A stretch of DNA of 64,000 nucleotides, from contig CAWFOR010000021.1 of NCBI GenBank assembly GCA_963817485.1, positions 1 through 64,000 of the forward strand. Reading direction: 5' to 3'. Both the position numbers and the translations under genes were made by a program. The first letter of the stretch is position 1, and the number at the start of each line of letters is the position of its first letter. Shown here piece by piece: positions 9,292-18,112 of the stretch. This DNA is from Hyphomicrobium_A sp963817485 (lineage in GTDB: Bacteria; Pseudomonadota; Alphaproteobacteria; Rhizobiales; Hyphomicrobiaceae). The notes below the pieces were generated by a model. That model was given only the letters and a program-made list of their open reading frames with translations. It had not been told where the DNA came from and did no database searches.

Positions 9292-9433
9292 TCATCCCCT
9301 CACCCGGCTGGCGCGCTGACGCGCGTCCAGCCGACCTCTCCCAGGGAGAGGTGAAGCGTGGCGCTCCACTACCTCTCCCAGGGGGAGAGGTCGGACCGAC
9401 ATGCGAAGCATGGCGGAACGGGTGAGGGGATGA
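9292..9433. repeat. Intergenic palindromic repeat element, about 142 bp
   Basis: The ends are a perfect 14-base inverted repeat (TCATCCCCTCACCC at 9292 and its complement ending at 9433). Inside are two further hairpin units built on CCTCTCCC and GGGAGAGG (about 9338-9352 and 9371-9390). The whole can fold into a long stem. Elements with this CCCTCACCC/GGGAGAGG composition are scattered between genes in Hyphomicrobiales. It fills the mfd-sdhE gap and could stabilise or end transcripts; no coding capacity. Confidence 0.75.
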
Positions 9434-9437
9434 TCGC

Positions 9438-9731
9438 TCATTGTCTTGCTCGCGCTCCATCTGACGTAGCCGCCAGTCCGTGATAGCTGCGCAGCGCCAC
9501 GATCAACCCCGCGAATGCCGTCTCCTCCGGCGCCCCGGCTTGCGAGAACCACTGCGTCAGCAGCGGATCGGGGAGCGCCAGCAGCCGCTCGAAATCGTCA
9601 AGCTCGGCAGCCGTCATGTCAGGCAGCCGCGCGACGGCAAAGCGCCCCAGGATCAGATCCATCTCCTTGGTGCCGCGATGACACGCACGATAAGCCGCGC
9701 GGCGGCGGCGTATCTCAATGTCATCGGTCAT
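9438..9731 (-). CDS. sdhE: FAD assembly factor SdhE (succinate dehydrogenase assembly factor 2)
   Basis: 97 residues from the ATG at 9729-9731. The N-terminal motif RRRRAAYRACHRGTKEMDLI carries the RGxxE signature (RGTKE) used to deliver FAD to SdhA, followed by LPDMTAAELDDFERLLALPD and LTQWF, all typical of SdhE/Sdh5. The frame continues upstream but the family starts here. It lies between mfd (downstream) and the divergent recG, the usual position in this order. The small cytoplasmic protein promotes covalent flavinylation of succinate dehydrogenase; no sdh genes are in the window. Confidence 0.9.
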   Translation of the reverse strand: MTDDIEIRRRRAAYRACHRGTKEMDLILGRFAVARLPDMTAAELDDFERLLALPDPLLTQWFSQAGAPEETAFAGLIVALRSYHGLAATSDGARARQ

Positions 9732-9959
9732 CGGCGACGGTCCTGAAAGAACGGGCTCTATTGGATAACCTCGGGCACGAGGCTTGACGCCACCCGGCGC
9801 GCCCGCCACCCTTGCCTGCGGTTGGGCCGTTGATATAGCGCCCGTTTCGCCTCGCGCAAAGGGTCACGCATTGGGCCCTGGCGTGAATGCTTGCGGGCTC
9901 GAGCCGGGCCTGCCCATCGGCGCAGCAGCCGTCGCTTCTTGGATGTGCAGAACCGCCTC

Positions 9960-12078
9960 ATGCGGCCAAACGAGCTCAACGCACTCTTTGCTTCGCTGCA
10001 GGCGCTGACCGGCATCGGTCCGCGCCTGATCGTGCTGTTGAAGAAGTGCCTCGCGCTGCCGCCCGGGGTCGTCGAGCCGCGTGTGCTCGATCTGCTCTGG
10101 CACCTACCCAACGGCGTCATCGACCGGCGCGCGGAGCCGACGGTCGCTGAGGCCGTGCCGGGCAGCATCGCAACGCTGAAAGTGCGTGTCCTCAAGCACA
10201 AGGCTCCCCCGCGCGGCAACACGCGAGCCCCCTACAAGGTACAGACCGAGGACGACACCGGCCGCCTCGATCTGGTGTTTTTCCACGCCGAGCGCAAGTT
10301 CATCGAGCGCCAGCTCCCCGTGGGCGAGGAGCGCTACGTGTCGGGCCGCGTCGAGCGCTACGGCGAGACGCTGCAGATGTCGCATCCCGACTACATCGTG
10401 GCCCCGGCCCAGCGCGACGAGCTGCCGATGCTGGAGCCGGTTTATCCGCTCACCGCGGGCCTCTCCGGCAAGATCATGCAGAAGGCCTCGCGCCAGGCGC
10501 TCGATCGCCTGCGCGCGGTGCCCGAGTGGCAGGAGCCGCAATGGCTCAAGGCGCGCGGCTGGCCCGGTTTCGTCGAGGCGCTGCAGCGCCTGCACCGGCC
10601 GACCGATGCAGCCGACGTGTCGCCCGGCGCGCTGCCCTGGCAGCGGCTCGCCTATGACGAGCTGCTCGCGGGCCAGCTCGCGCTCGGGCTCGTGCGCATG
10701 AGCTTCAAGGGCCGGCCCGGCCGCAGCGTCACGGGCGACGGACGCATCCGCGCGGCGATCGCCGACGCGCTCCCCTTCTCGCTGACGCGCTCGCAGCGCG
10801 AGGCCATGCGCGAGATCGAGGCCGACATGGCGGCGCCGCGGCGCATGCTGCGGCTGCTGCAGGGCGACGTCGGCTCCGGCAAGACGGTCGTCGCGCTGCT
10901 CGCCATGGCGGTCGCGGTCGAGGCCGGCGCGCAGGCGGCGCTCATGGCGCCGACGGAGGTGCTCGCGCGCCAGCACTTGGAAACGATCGCGCCGCTCGCC
11001 GAGAAGGCCGGTTTGCGCATCGCCCTGCTCACGGGGCGCGAGAAGGGCCGCTCGCGCAAGGAGCTGCTCGATCGCCTCGGCGGCGGGCGAGATCGACATT
11101 CTCATCGGCACGCACGCGCTGTTCCAGTCGGACGTGATATTCCGCGACCTCGCCTTCGCCGTCATCGACGAGCAGCACCGCTTCGGCGTGCACCAGCGGC
11201 TGTCGCTGCAGTCGAAGGGCAACGGCTCCGGCACCGATGTGCTTGTCATGACGGCGACGCCGATCCCGCGCACGCTATTGATGACGCACTACGGCGATCT
11301 CGACGTGTCGCGACTGAGGGAGAAGCCGCCCGGCCGCAAGCCGGTCGTTACCAAGGCTATTCCTGTCGATTCCATGGAAAAGCTGATCGACCGTTTGCGC
11401 GTGCAGCTCAAGGACGGCGCCCAGGTCTACTGGGTGTGCCCGCTGATCGAGAGCTCGGACATGTCGGACCTCGCGGCGGCGGAGGAGCGCCATGCGCACC
11501 TTGCGCAGGTGTTCGGCGCGCAGAACGTCGGCCTGCTGCATGGCGGGATGGCGGACAAGGCCAAGGATGCCGCCATGGCGGATTTCGCCGAAGGGCGGCT
11601 CAAGATCCTCGTCGCGACCACCGTGATCGAGGTCGGGGTCAACGTGCCCAACGCCAACATCATGGTGATCGAGCACGCCGAGCGCTTCGGCCTCGCCCAG
11701 TTGCATCAGCTGCGCGGCCGCGTCGGCCGCGGCTCGCGCGAGAGCTTCTGCATGCTGCTGTACAAGGCGCCGCTCGGCGAGACCGCAAGGCAGCGCCTGG
11801 AGATGATGGAGCACACCGAGGACGGCTTTCTCATAGCGGAGAAGGATCTCGAACTGCGCGGCGGCGGCGAGATGCTCGGCGCGCGCCAGAGCGGCGAGCA
11901 GGGCTTCCGCATCGCCGAGGTGCCGAACTTCGAGATGCTGCTGACGGCCGCCCGCGACGATGCCCGCCTCGTGCTGGCGAGCGACCCGCAATTGGCGAGC
12001 GAGCGCGGGCGGGCGCTGAGGACGCTGCTCTACATCTTCGAGTGCGACGAGGCCGTGCGCCTCTTCCGCGCTGCTTGA
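9960..12078 (+). CDS. recG: ATP-dependent DNA helicase RecG, frame-disrupted once
   Basis: The start MRPNELNALF at 9960 matches the family N-terminus. The wedge/OB domain (about 10150-10420) is followed by Walker A GDVGSGKT near 10865, PTEVLARQH near 10950, IGTHALFQ near 11105, DEQHRFG near 11166, TATPIPRT near 11250, VIEVGVNVPNA near 11620, QLRGRVGRG near 11705 and the C-terminal region, ending at 12078. The frame shifts by one extra base near 11085, in a GGCGGCGGGCGAG stretch just before the IGTHAL motif; residues before that point read in frame from 9960 and those after in the next frame. RecG remodels stalled forks and branch-migrates junctions. Divergent from sdhE, convergent with DUF502. 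Confidence 0.87.
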
Positions 12079-12892
12079 GCTGACGTAGGGTCAGCTCGGC
12101 TTGATCATCGGGCGGGCGCGTCTTGCCCGTGCGCGCCTGCTCGGCGAGCTCCTTCAGCTTCGCCTGGCTCTCCGGCGTCACCATGCCGCCCGAGATGACC
12201 ACCTTGGCCGCGTCCTCGATGCTCATGTCGAGAAAGATCACGTTGCGCCGCGGCAGGAAGCAGACGAACCCCGTCGGCGGCACGATGCCGGTCGGCATGA
12301 AGACGCTCAGGAGGTCGCTCTCTCCGCCCGGCTTCACGGCGCCGACCTCGCCCGTCGTGTCGCCCGTCACGAACACGATCGACCAAAGCCCCTTGGAGGG
12401 AAATTCGATAAGCCCAACCTTCTGGATCCCCTGGCCGGGGCCGGTCGCGGTAATGACGGATTCGAAAATCTGCTTCAGCGCGCGGTAGACGTTGCGCACG
12501 ATCGGCATGCCGCCGACCATCTGCTCGCCGAACGAGATGAGCGTCCGTCCCAGTAGGTTGGCCGCGAGCGCCCCGATGAGCGTCAGCGCCACGATGCCGA
12601 CGACGAGGCCGAAGCCCGGGACGGGAAACGGCAGATAGGTATCCGGCAGATAGGCTGTAGGGAGAAACGGCTTGATCCACGCATCGGTGACGTTGATGAA
12701 CCACCAGGCGAAGTAGAGCGTGATGGTCACGGGCCCGACGATGACGAGGCCGGTGAGGAAGTAGTTGCGCAGCCGCGCGCCGAGGTGCCAGCCCGGCGGG
12801 CTATCCTCTTTCGCGAGCCGCCGCAGGCCAACCCGCAGCTGCGAGGATGGACTTCCCGGCGGGCCCTCCTCGTTCCGATTTTGGTCGTTCAT
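11831..12892 (-). CDS. DUF502 family inner-membrane protein, with an anomalous read-through tail
   Basis: From the ATG at 12890-12892 the protein shows a hydrophilic N-terminus, a first span (YFLTGLVIVGPVTITLYFAWW), a second span around FGLVVGIVALTLIGALAANL, and the conserved DUF502 run FGEQMVGGMPIVRNVYRALK, then FVTGDTTGEVG, FMPTGIVPPTGFVCFLP and EDAAKVVISGGM. The family normally ends soon after this. Here the frame continues for about 90 Arg-rich residues, antisense to the recG 3' end, to a stop at 11831. Removing one base in the CCCGCCCGAT stretch near 12110 would give an ending PPMIKPS and a stop at 12091-12093. I therefore take residues beyond about 12110 as artefactual. Cellular role unknown; it sits in the conserved glmU-recG block. 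Confidence 0.8.
   Translation of the reverse strand: MNDQNRNEEGPPGSPSSQLRVGLRRLAKEDSPPGWHLGARLRNYFLTGLVIVGPVTITLYFAWWFINVTDAWIKPFLPTAYLPDTYLPFPVPGFGLVVGIVALTLIGALAANLLGRTLISFGEQMVGGMPIVRNVYRALKQIFESVITATGPGQGIQKVGLIEFPSKGLWSIVFVTGDTTGEVGAVKPGGESDLLSVFMPTGIVPPTGFVCFLPRRNVIFLDMSIEDAAKVVISGGMVTPESQAKLKELAEQARTGKTRPPDDQAELTLRQLKQRGRGARPRRTRRCRAASSAPARARSPIAGRSPARGGHRRGRPSAASRSSAPRRCGSPARRSGARRASRRRRAVRDPSPL
12077..12097. terminator. Perfect hairpin at the recG / DUF502 junction
   Basis: GAGCTGAC and GTCAGCTC form an 8-bp stem with a five-base loop (GTAGG), beginning within the recG stop codon. The genes on either side converge here. There is no T-run, so this is at best a weak or factor-assisted bidirectional terminator. 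Confidence 0.35.
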
Positions 12893-13026
12893 GCGGCGAT
12901 CCACAGGTGCTGGCCTGCCCGACCGCGCCTTGCGGCGCCGGCCGGGACAATCTTCCCACGGTTCGCCGCGGATAAGAAGAGACGAGCGCTAAAGGCAGAG
13001 GTGCCGGTGTAGGATGAGCGCCGGCG

Positions 13027-14247
13027 CTACTGTGTCACAACCAGGCAGTCGAAACCGCTCGAGCGCAGGCCCCCGCAGAGCTGCTGCGGCTCCTTGGCGT
13101 CGGCGTAGGGCCCGACGCGAACGCGGTAGAATGTGCCCATGCTGCCGAGCACGGCCTCGGAAATTTCGGGCTGCCGCGAGCCTAGCTCGCCGCCGTGGCT
13201 GGCCATGAGCTTGGCTGCAAGCGCGTCCGCCTCGCTGCGTGAGCGCACGGCGGCTACCTGCAGCCGGAATTTTCCCGACGGCTCGCGCGAAGCGACCGTC
13301 TTCTCCGCACGCGACGCCTTCTCGGAGGTCGACACCTGCGTCACGAACGCGGACCCGATGTCGGGTCCGGGCGCGGCCGTCGCCACTTGGGTCGTCTGGC
13401 CCCAGCCCGTCGTCTGCTGTGCTGGCGCCACTGCCGGCTGCGGCGGGGGCGGCGTGATCGAGGAGGTCGACACGGTTCCGTCGTTGGCGTTGGGCGCGCT
13501 CGACGAGCCGCCGCCGAAAATACTCCCGATGCTGCTGAAGAAGCCGCCGATGCCACCCGACGATGTCGAGGGGGCCGGAGGCCCGTTCGTCGTAGAGGTC
13601 GCGGCCAGCGCGGAGCCCGGCGCATGGGCGGGGCTCGAACTGGATGTCGATGCCGCGGGTGCCGGAGCGCTCGGCGCCCCCGGAGCTGGAGCGACAGGTG
13701 ACCCGTTCATCGCCGTCTGCCAGCCGCTCGTGCTCGGCGGATCGGCCGCGAACGTCGGCGTCGGCAGATCCGGCACGTTGCTGATGCCGGCGTCCTGATA
13801 GGCGGCGATGCGGTTCTTCAATGCCGCCTCGCGCTCGGGCCCCGCCAGACCGTCCTTGAGCCAGACCGCGCTGGTCAAATCGGAGATCGCGAGCCCCGGC
13901 TTGCCGAGCTTGCGGTTAGCAAGACCCCGATAATAGAAAGCGCGCGCGACCTGCTGGCTGCTGAGGCCGCCGTGCAGCGCCACATCGAGCGTTTTCACGG
14001 CCTCGTCGGTTTTGCCGAACTCGTACAGCTTGATGCCGGCCTCGAGCGCGCGCTGCGCCAAAACCGCGACCTTCTGCTTGTCGTCCTCGCCGCCTTCCTT
14101 CTCGGCGGGCTCGTCTGCGGGTTTGGAGGTTGCCCCCGCCTTTTTCTTGGAACCAGTCGTCTGCGTTGGGCCGTCAAACGCAGCAAGCGGCAGCGAACCC
14201 GCTGCGAGTATTGCGAGCGCCGCCAGAATGCGAGCGATGTGCCCCAT
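13027..14247 (-). CDS. Periplasmic TPR and SPOR domain protein
   Basis: 406 residues from the ATG at 14245-14247, supported by GGGG upstream. A signal peptide (MGHIARILAALAILAAG) leads to a Lys/Glu-rich linker, two TPR-like helix pairs at about 65-130 (VAVLAQRALEAGIKLYEFGK; VARAFYYRGLANRKLGKPG), a long Pro/Ala/Ser/Gly-rich low-complexity linker (about 175-320) and a C-terminal SPOR domain (KFRLQVAAVRSRSEADALAA to GFDCLVVTQ). SPOR domains bind denuded peptidoglycan at septa, so a cell-wall or division role is likely. It lies between glmS and DUF502, as in related genomes. Confidence 0.82.
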   Translation of the reverse strand: MGHIARILAALAILAAGSLPLAAFDGPTQTTGSKKKAGATSKPADEPAEKEGGEDDKQKVAVLAQRALEAGIKLYEFGKTDEAVKTLDVALHGGLSSQQVARAFYYRGLANRKLGKPGLAISDLTSAVWLKDGLAGPEREAALKNRIAAYQDAGISNVPDLPTPTFAADPPSTSGWQTAMNGSPVAPAPGAPSAPAPAASTSSSSPAHAPGSALAATSTTNGPPAPSTSSGGIGGFFSSIGSIFGGGSSSAPNANDGTVSTSSITPPPPQPAVAPAQQTTGWGQTTQVATAAPGPDIGSAFVTQVSTSEKASRAEKTVASREPSGKFRLQVAAVRSRSEADALAAKLMASHGGELGSRQPEISEAVLGSMGTFYRVRVGPYADAKEPQQLCGGLRSSGFDCLVVTQ

Positions 14248-14361
14248 AAGTCCCCTACCCGTTTGCCTTTGCGGCACGGGCCCCCAGCCCTATGCCGCCC
14301 GAACGTATGTTAAGCGGCTGATAGAGGCAAATCCGCGGCCGGCCGGATAGGGGTTTTCCCC

Positions 14362-16182
14362 CTATTCAACCGTAACGGACTTGGCGAGATTGCGTGGCTG
14401 ATCCACGTCCGTCCCCATGATGACGGCGGTGTGATAGGCGAGCAGTTGCACCGGCACGGCGTAGATCAGCGGATTTGTGAAGGTGGACGCCGTCGGCATC
14501 TCGATGTGGGCTGCAACCTTGCAGCCGACTTTTTCGGGGGTAGCGTCCGAGATGAGGATGATCTGGCCGCCGCGGGTGGCGACCTCCTGCATGTTGGAGA
14601 CGGTCTTCTCGAAGAGGTCGTCCTGCGGGGCTACGACGATGACCGGCACGTTCTCGTCGATGAGGGCGATGGGCCCGTGCTTCAGCTCGCCGGCGGCATA
14701 GCCTTCGGCGTGCAGGTAGGAGATCTCCTTGAGCTTGAGCGCACCTTCGAGCGCGAGCGGATAGCTTGTCCCGCGCCCGAGGTAGAGCACATCGCGCGAC
14801 TTCGACAGGATGTGTGCGATCGCCTCGTACTGCTGCTCGTTGCGCAGAACCGTCGAGATGTGGCGCGGCACCTCGATCAGCGCCTTGACGAGCGCGCGCT
14901 CCTGCTCCTTGTCGAGCACGCCGCGTTCGCGCCCGAGCGCTACGGCGAGGCAGGCGAGCACGGAAAGCTGACACGTGAAGGCCTTGGTCGAGGCGACGCC
15001 GATCTCGGGGCCGGCGAGCGTCGGGAGAGCGACGTCGGATTCGCGCGCGATCGAGGACGTGCGCACGTTCACGATGGAGGCGATGCGTTGCCCCTCGGCC
15101 TTGGCGTGCCGCAGCGTGGCGAGAGTGTCGGCGGTCTCACCCGACTGGGAAACGAACAGCGACAGGCCGCCCTTGCCCAGCGGCGGCTCGCGGTAGCGCA
15201 TCTCGGAGGCGACATCGATCTCGACCGGCAGCCGGCTGTAGCGCTCGATCCAATATTTGCCGACGAGGCCGGCGTAGTAGGCGGTGCCGCAGGCCGACAG
15301 CGTCACGCGCGCGAGCTGGGCCATGTCGAGCCCGAGCGGGGGAACCTTTACGGTACCGGCAGCCATGTCGAGATAGTTCGACAGCGTGTGGCTGATGACC
15401 TCGGGCTGCTCGTGGATTTCCTTCGCCATGAAGTGGCGGTGGTTGCCCTTGTCGACGAGCAGCGAGCTCGCGACCGACTTGACGAGCGGGCGATCGACGC
15501 GGGCGCCCGCGCGGTCGAAGATCTCGACGCCGGAGCGGCGCAGCACCGCCCAGTCGCCTTCCTCGAGGTAGGTGATGGCATCGGTGAAGGGTGCGAGCGC
15601 GATGGCGTCGGAGCCCAGATACATGGCGCCGGTGCCGTGACCGATGGCGAGCGGACTGCCCTGGCGCGCGGCGATCATCAGGTCGTCGTGGCCGGCGAAG
15701 ATGATGGCGAGGGCGAAGGCGCCTTGTAGACGCTTCAGAGCGCTTTTCACCGCGGCTTCCGGCGTCACGCCTTTGCCGAGCTCATCGGTGATGACGTGGA
15801 CGATCGCCTCGGTGTCGGTGTCGCTCTCGAAGACGTGTCCCTTGGCGGTCAGCTCGGCTTTGAGCTCGCGGAAGTTCTCGATGATGCCGTTGTGCACGAC
15901 CGAGACCTGGCCGTTCATGTGCGGATGCGCGTTGCGCTCGGTCGGGCGGCCGTGCGTCGCCCAGCGCGTATGCCCGATGCCGGTGTGGCCGTTGAGCGGC
16001 TCCTTCAGGAGGCGCCCTTCGAGATTGCGCAGCTTGCCTTCGGCGCGGCGGCGCTCCAGGTGCCCGTTCTCCACCGTGGCGATGCCGGCTGAATCGTAGC
16101 CCCGATACTCGAGCCGGCGGAGCGCGTCGATGAGATCCGTCGCGACCGCCTTCCCTCCAATGATTCCGACAATGCCGCACAT
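14362..16182 (-). CDS. glmS: Glutamine-fructose-6-phosphate aminotransferase (isomerizing)
   Basis: 606 residues, the normal length. The N-terminus MCGIVGIIGGK exposes the catalytic Cys2 of the class II glutaminase. GYDSAGIA, HTRWATHGRPTERNAHPH and the ammonia-channel region follow, then two SIS sugar isomerase domains (ACGTAYYAG, SQSGETADTLATL, YLGRGTSYPLALEGALKLKE, HAEGYAAGELKHGPIALI) and the C-terminal PRNLAKSVTVE. It makes glucosamine-6-phosphate from fructose-6-phosphate and glutamine, the first step to UDP-GlcNAc. It is downstream of glmU on the same strand with a gap of about 165 bases. No ribozyme-like leader is expected in this phylum and none is evident. Confidence 0.97.
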   Translation of the reverse strand: MCGIVGIIGGKAVATDLIDALRRLEYRGYDSAGIATVENGHLERRRAEGKLRNLEGRLLKEPLNGHTGIGHTRWATHGRPTERNAHPHMNGQVSVVHNGIIENFRELKAELTAKGHVFESDTDTEAIVHVITDELGKGVTPEAAVKSALKRLQGAFALAIIFAGHDDLMIAARQGSPLAIGHGTGAMYLGSDAIALAPFTDAITYLEEGDWAVLRRSGVEIFDRAGARVDRPLVKSVASSLLVDKGNHRHFMAKEIHEQPEVISHTLSNYLDMAAGTVKVPPLGLDMAQLARVTLSACGTAYYAGLVGKYWIERYSRLPVEIDVASEMRYREPPLGKGGLSLFVSQSGETADTLATLRHAKAEGQRIASIVNVRTSSIARESDVALPTLAGPEIGVASTKAFTCQLSVLACLAVALGRERGVLDKEQERALVKALIEVPRHISTVLRNEQQYEAIAHILSKSRDVLYLGRGTSYPLALEGALKLKEISYLHAEGYAAGELKHGPIALIDENVPVIVVAPQDDLFEKTVSNMQEVATRGGQIILISDATPEKVGCKVAAHIEMPTASTFTNPLIYAVPVQLLAYHTAVIMGTDVDQPRNLAKSVTVE

Positions 16183-16347
16183 TGCGATTGGTCCTGTGCC
16201 CGTTTGAACGCAGCTCTCCGCGCCCTGAGATACTGCTATCGTTTGATTAACATGTCGCTCAAATCACACTATGTTTCAGGAGATTGGGCCTGTTTCAGGA
16301 TGTTGGGCCGCCACTCATTGCCGCGCAACCCGTCTTCGGCGAGCCCC

Positions 16348-17706
16348 TCATCCCGCTTTCGACTTACGCCGCCCCATCATGGCGCGGAACTTCGCCGCCC
16401 AGCCGGGCCGCTCCTCCTGGGCCGAGCGCGCGAGCGCGAGTGCGCCCGCCGCCACGTCTTTGGTGATGACGCTGCCCGATCCGATGTAGGCGCCGTCCCC
16501 GATCTTGACCGGGGCAACGAGCGAGGAGTTGGAGCCGATGAAGGCACCTGGGCCGATCACGGTGCGATGCTTGTTGAAGCCGTCGTAGTTGCAGAAGATG
16601 GTGCCGGCCCCGATGTTGGCGCCGCCGCCGACGTCACCGTCGCCGACGTAGGAAAGGTGATTGGCCTTGGCGCCCTCGCCCAGCGTCGAATTCTTGATCT
16701 CGACGAAATTGCCGACGTGCACGCGCGGCCCCAGATCGGCACCGGGCCGCAGCCGCGCGAACGGCCCGACCCGCGCACCGGGCCCGATATGCGAACGCTC
16801 GATATGGCAGTTGGCTTTGATCTCGGCGCCGTCCTCCACGCTCACGCCCGGCCCGAAGAACACGTTCGGCTCGATGATGACGTCGCGGCCGAGCTTGGTG
16901 TCGTAGGCGAGCCAGACCGTCTCCGGCGCGATCAGCGTAGCGCCCTCGCGCATGGCGCTCAGGCGAGCGCGCGTCTGGAAGATCGCTTCCGCCGCGGCGA
17001 GCTGATCGCGCGAGTTGACGCCCAGCACCTCCTCCTCCGCGCAGACGACGACTCCGGCGCGCACGGCGCCCTTCCGCGCAATCTCGACGGCGTCGGTCAG
17101 ATAGAACTCACCCTTCGCGTTGGCATTGCCGATGCGGCCGAGAACTCCGAGCAGGTCGTCAAGGCGGAAGCCCATGACGCCCGAGTTGCAGAGGCGGATG
17201 CGGCGCTCGCTCTCGCTCGCGTCCCTCTCCTCGCGGATGGCCATGAGCCAGCCGCCGGGGTCGGTCAGGAGGCGTCCATATCCAGTTGGATCGGCCGCCT
17301 CGAACCCGAGCACGGCGATGCCGGCGCCCTGATCGAGGCTCCCCATCACTCGCCGCAGCGCATCCGTCGTGAGCAGCGGTGTGTCGGCGTAGAGCACAAG
17401 CACATCGCCCTTGTGCTGCGCCAACGCTTCACGTGCCGTGAGCACCGCGTCTGCCGTGCCCTTGCGCTCGGCTTGTACGAACACCTGGGCCGTCGGTGCC
17501 TCGCGCAGCGCTTCCGCCCGCACATCCTCCATGCCGGGCCCGATCACGACCGCGAGCGACTGCGGGGCGAGCTCACGTGCGAGCGCGAGAACGTGGCCCA
17601 GCATCGAGCGGCCGGCGATTTTGTGCAGCACCTTCGGCAGCGCCGACTTCATGCGCGTGCCTTCGCCGGCGGCGAGAACGACGATGAGCAGCGGGCGGGG
17701 AGACAT
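16348..17706 (-). CDS. glmU: Bifunctional UDP-GlcNAc pyrophosphorylase / glucosamine-1-phosphate N-acetyltransferase
   Basis: 452 residues from MSPRPLLIVVLAAGEGTRMK at 17704-17706. The N-terminal uridylyltransferase carries the LAAGEGTRMKS loop and the VLYADTPLL motif. The C-terminal left-handed beta-helix shows hexapeptide repeats (VRPGADLGP-like run, NFVEIKNSTLGEGAKANHLS, GAGTIFCNYDGFNKHRTVIG) with the acetyltransferase active site. It converts glucosamine-1-phosphate to UDP-GlcNAc for peptidoglycan and LPS. It precedes glmS, giving a two-gene amino-sugar unit. The open frame upstream of 17706 is not conserved. Confidence 0.96.
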   Translation of the reverse strand: MSPRPLLIVVLAAGEGTRMKSALPKVLHKIAGRSMLGHVLALARELAPQSLAVVIGPGMEDVRAEALREAPTAQVFVQAERKGTADAVLTAREALAQHKGDVLVLYADTPLLTTDALRRVMGSLDQGAGIAVLGFEAADPTGYGRLLTDPGGWLMAIREERDASESERRIRLCNSGVMGFRLDDLLGVLGRIGNANAKGEFYLTDAVEIARKGAVRAGVVVCAEEEVLGVNSRDQLAAAEAIFQTRARLSAMREGATLIAPETVWLAYDTKLGRDVIIEPNVFFGPGVSVEDGAEIKANCHIERSHIGPGARVGPFARLRPGADLGPRVHVGNFVEIKNSTLGEGAKANHLSYVGDGDVGGGANIGAGTIFCNYDGFNKHRTVIGPGAFIGSNSSLVAPVKIGDGAYIGSGSVITKDVAAGALALARSAQEERPGWAAKFRAMMGRRKSKAG

Positions 17707-18112
17707 CCGGCCTCGGGGTTCGGGTGGATCGGGATGCACGGTAACTATATTGGCACAGTCAGCGCGAGCGACCGGAAGAGAGCAAATTTCATACCGTCCG
17801 TCTTGGGGCGCGAACAAGACGGGCGAAAATTGCCGCTGCAGGCGCCTCCCTGCCCGTCACGCCTTGTTGCAATCCCATCACAGCGGCTGTCGCAAGCCCT
17901 TTGATTCGTTGGGCGGCGCGAGCCGGCCCTCATCGTCCACAGGCTGAGCGCCCAATTCCGGGCCCCTGCGTTGACCCAAACTGAGAGACTCACCGACCAT
18001 CCAACTCGATTCCCTGGCAATCCGGTAGCGTTCAGGTGGTTTTGCGCGTTTGTGAAAGCAAGAGAATCGGGCTCAACCCTCGAACGTCCAAACCCTCGGA
18101 AGCGGAAAAGCG
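17707..18112. other. Intergenic region between glmU and the divergent SPOR-type gene
   Basis: About 400 bases without a supportable gene. It must hold the promoters of glmU (minus) and of the coiled-coil protein at 18113 (plus). Frames that cross it are short and lack ribosome binding sites. Confidence 0.5.

Noticed and set aside
5746..12078. Taking the mfd and recG breaks as proof that both genes are dead
   Set aside because: All breaks are of one sign and domains remain intact on both sides, which fits sequencing error as well as or better than decay.
14340..14365. ATAGGGG/CCCCTAT hairpin at the glmS stop as a terminator
   Set aside because: It overlaps the stop codon and has no T-run on the glmS strand.
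14431..15729. A 432-codon plus-strand frame over glmS
   Set aside because: Antisense shadow; glmS is certain on the other strand.
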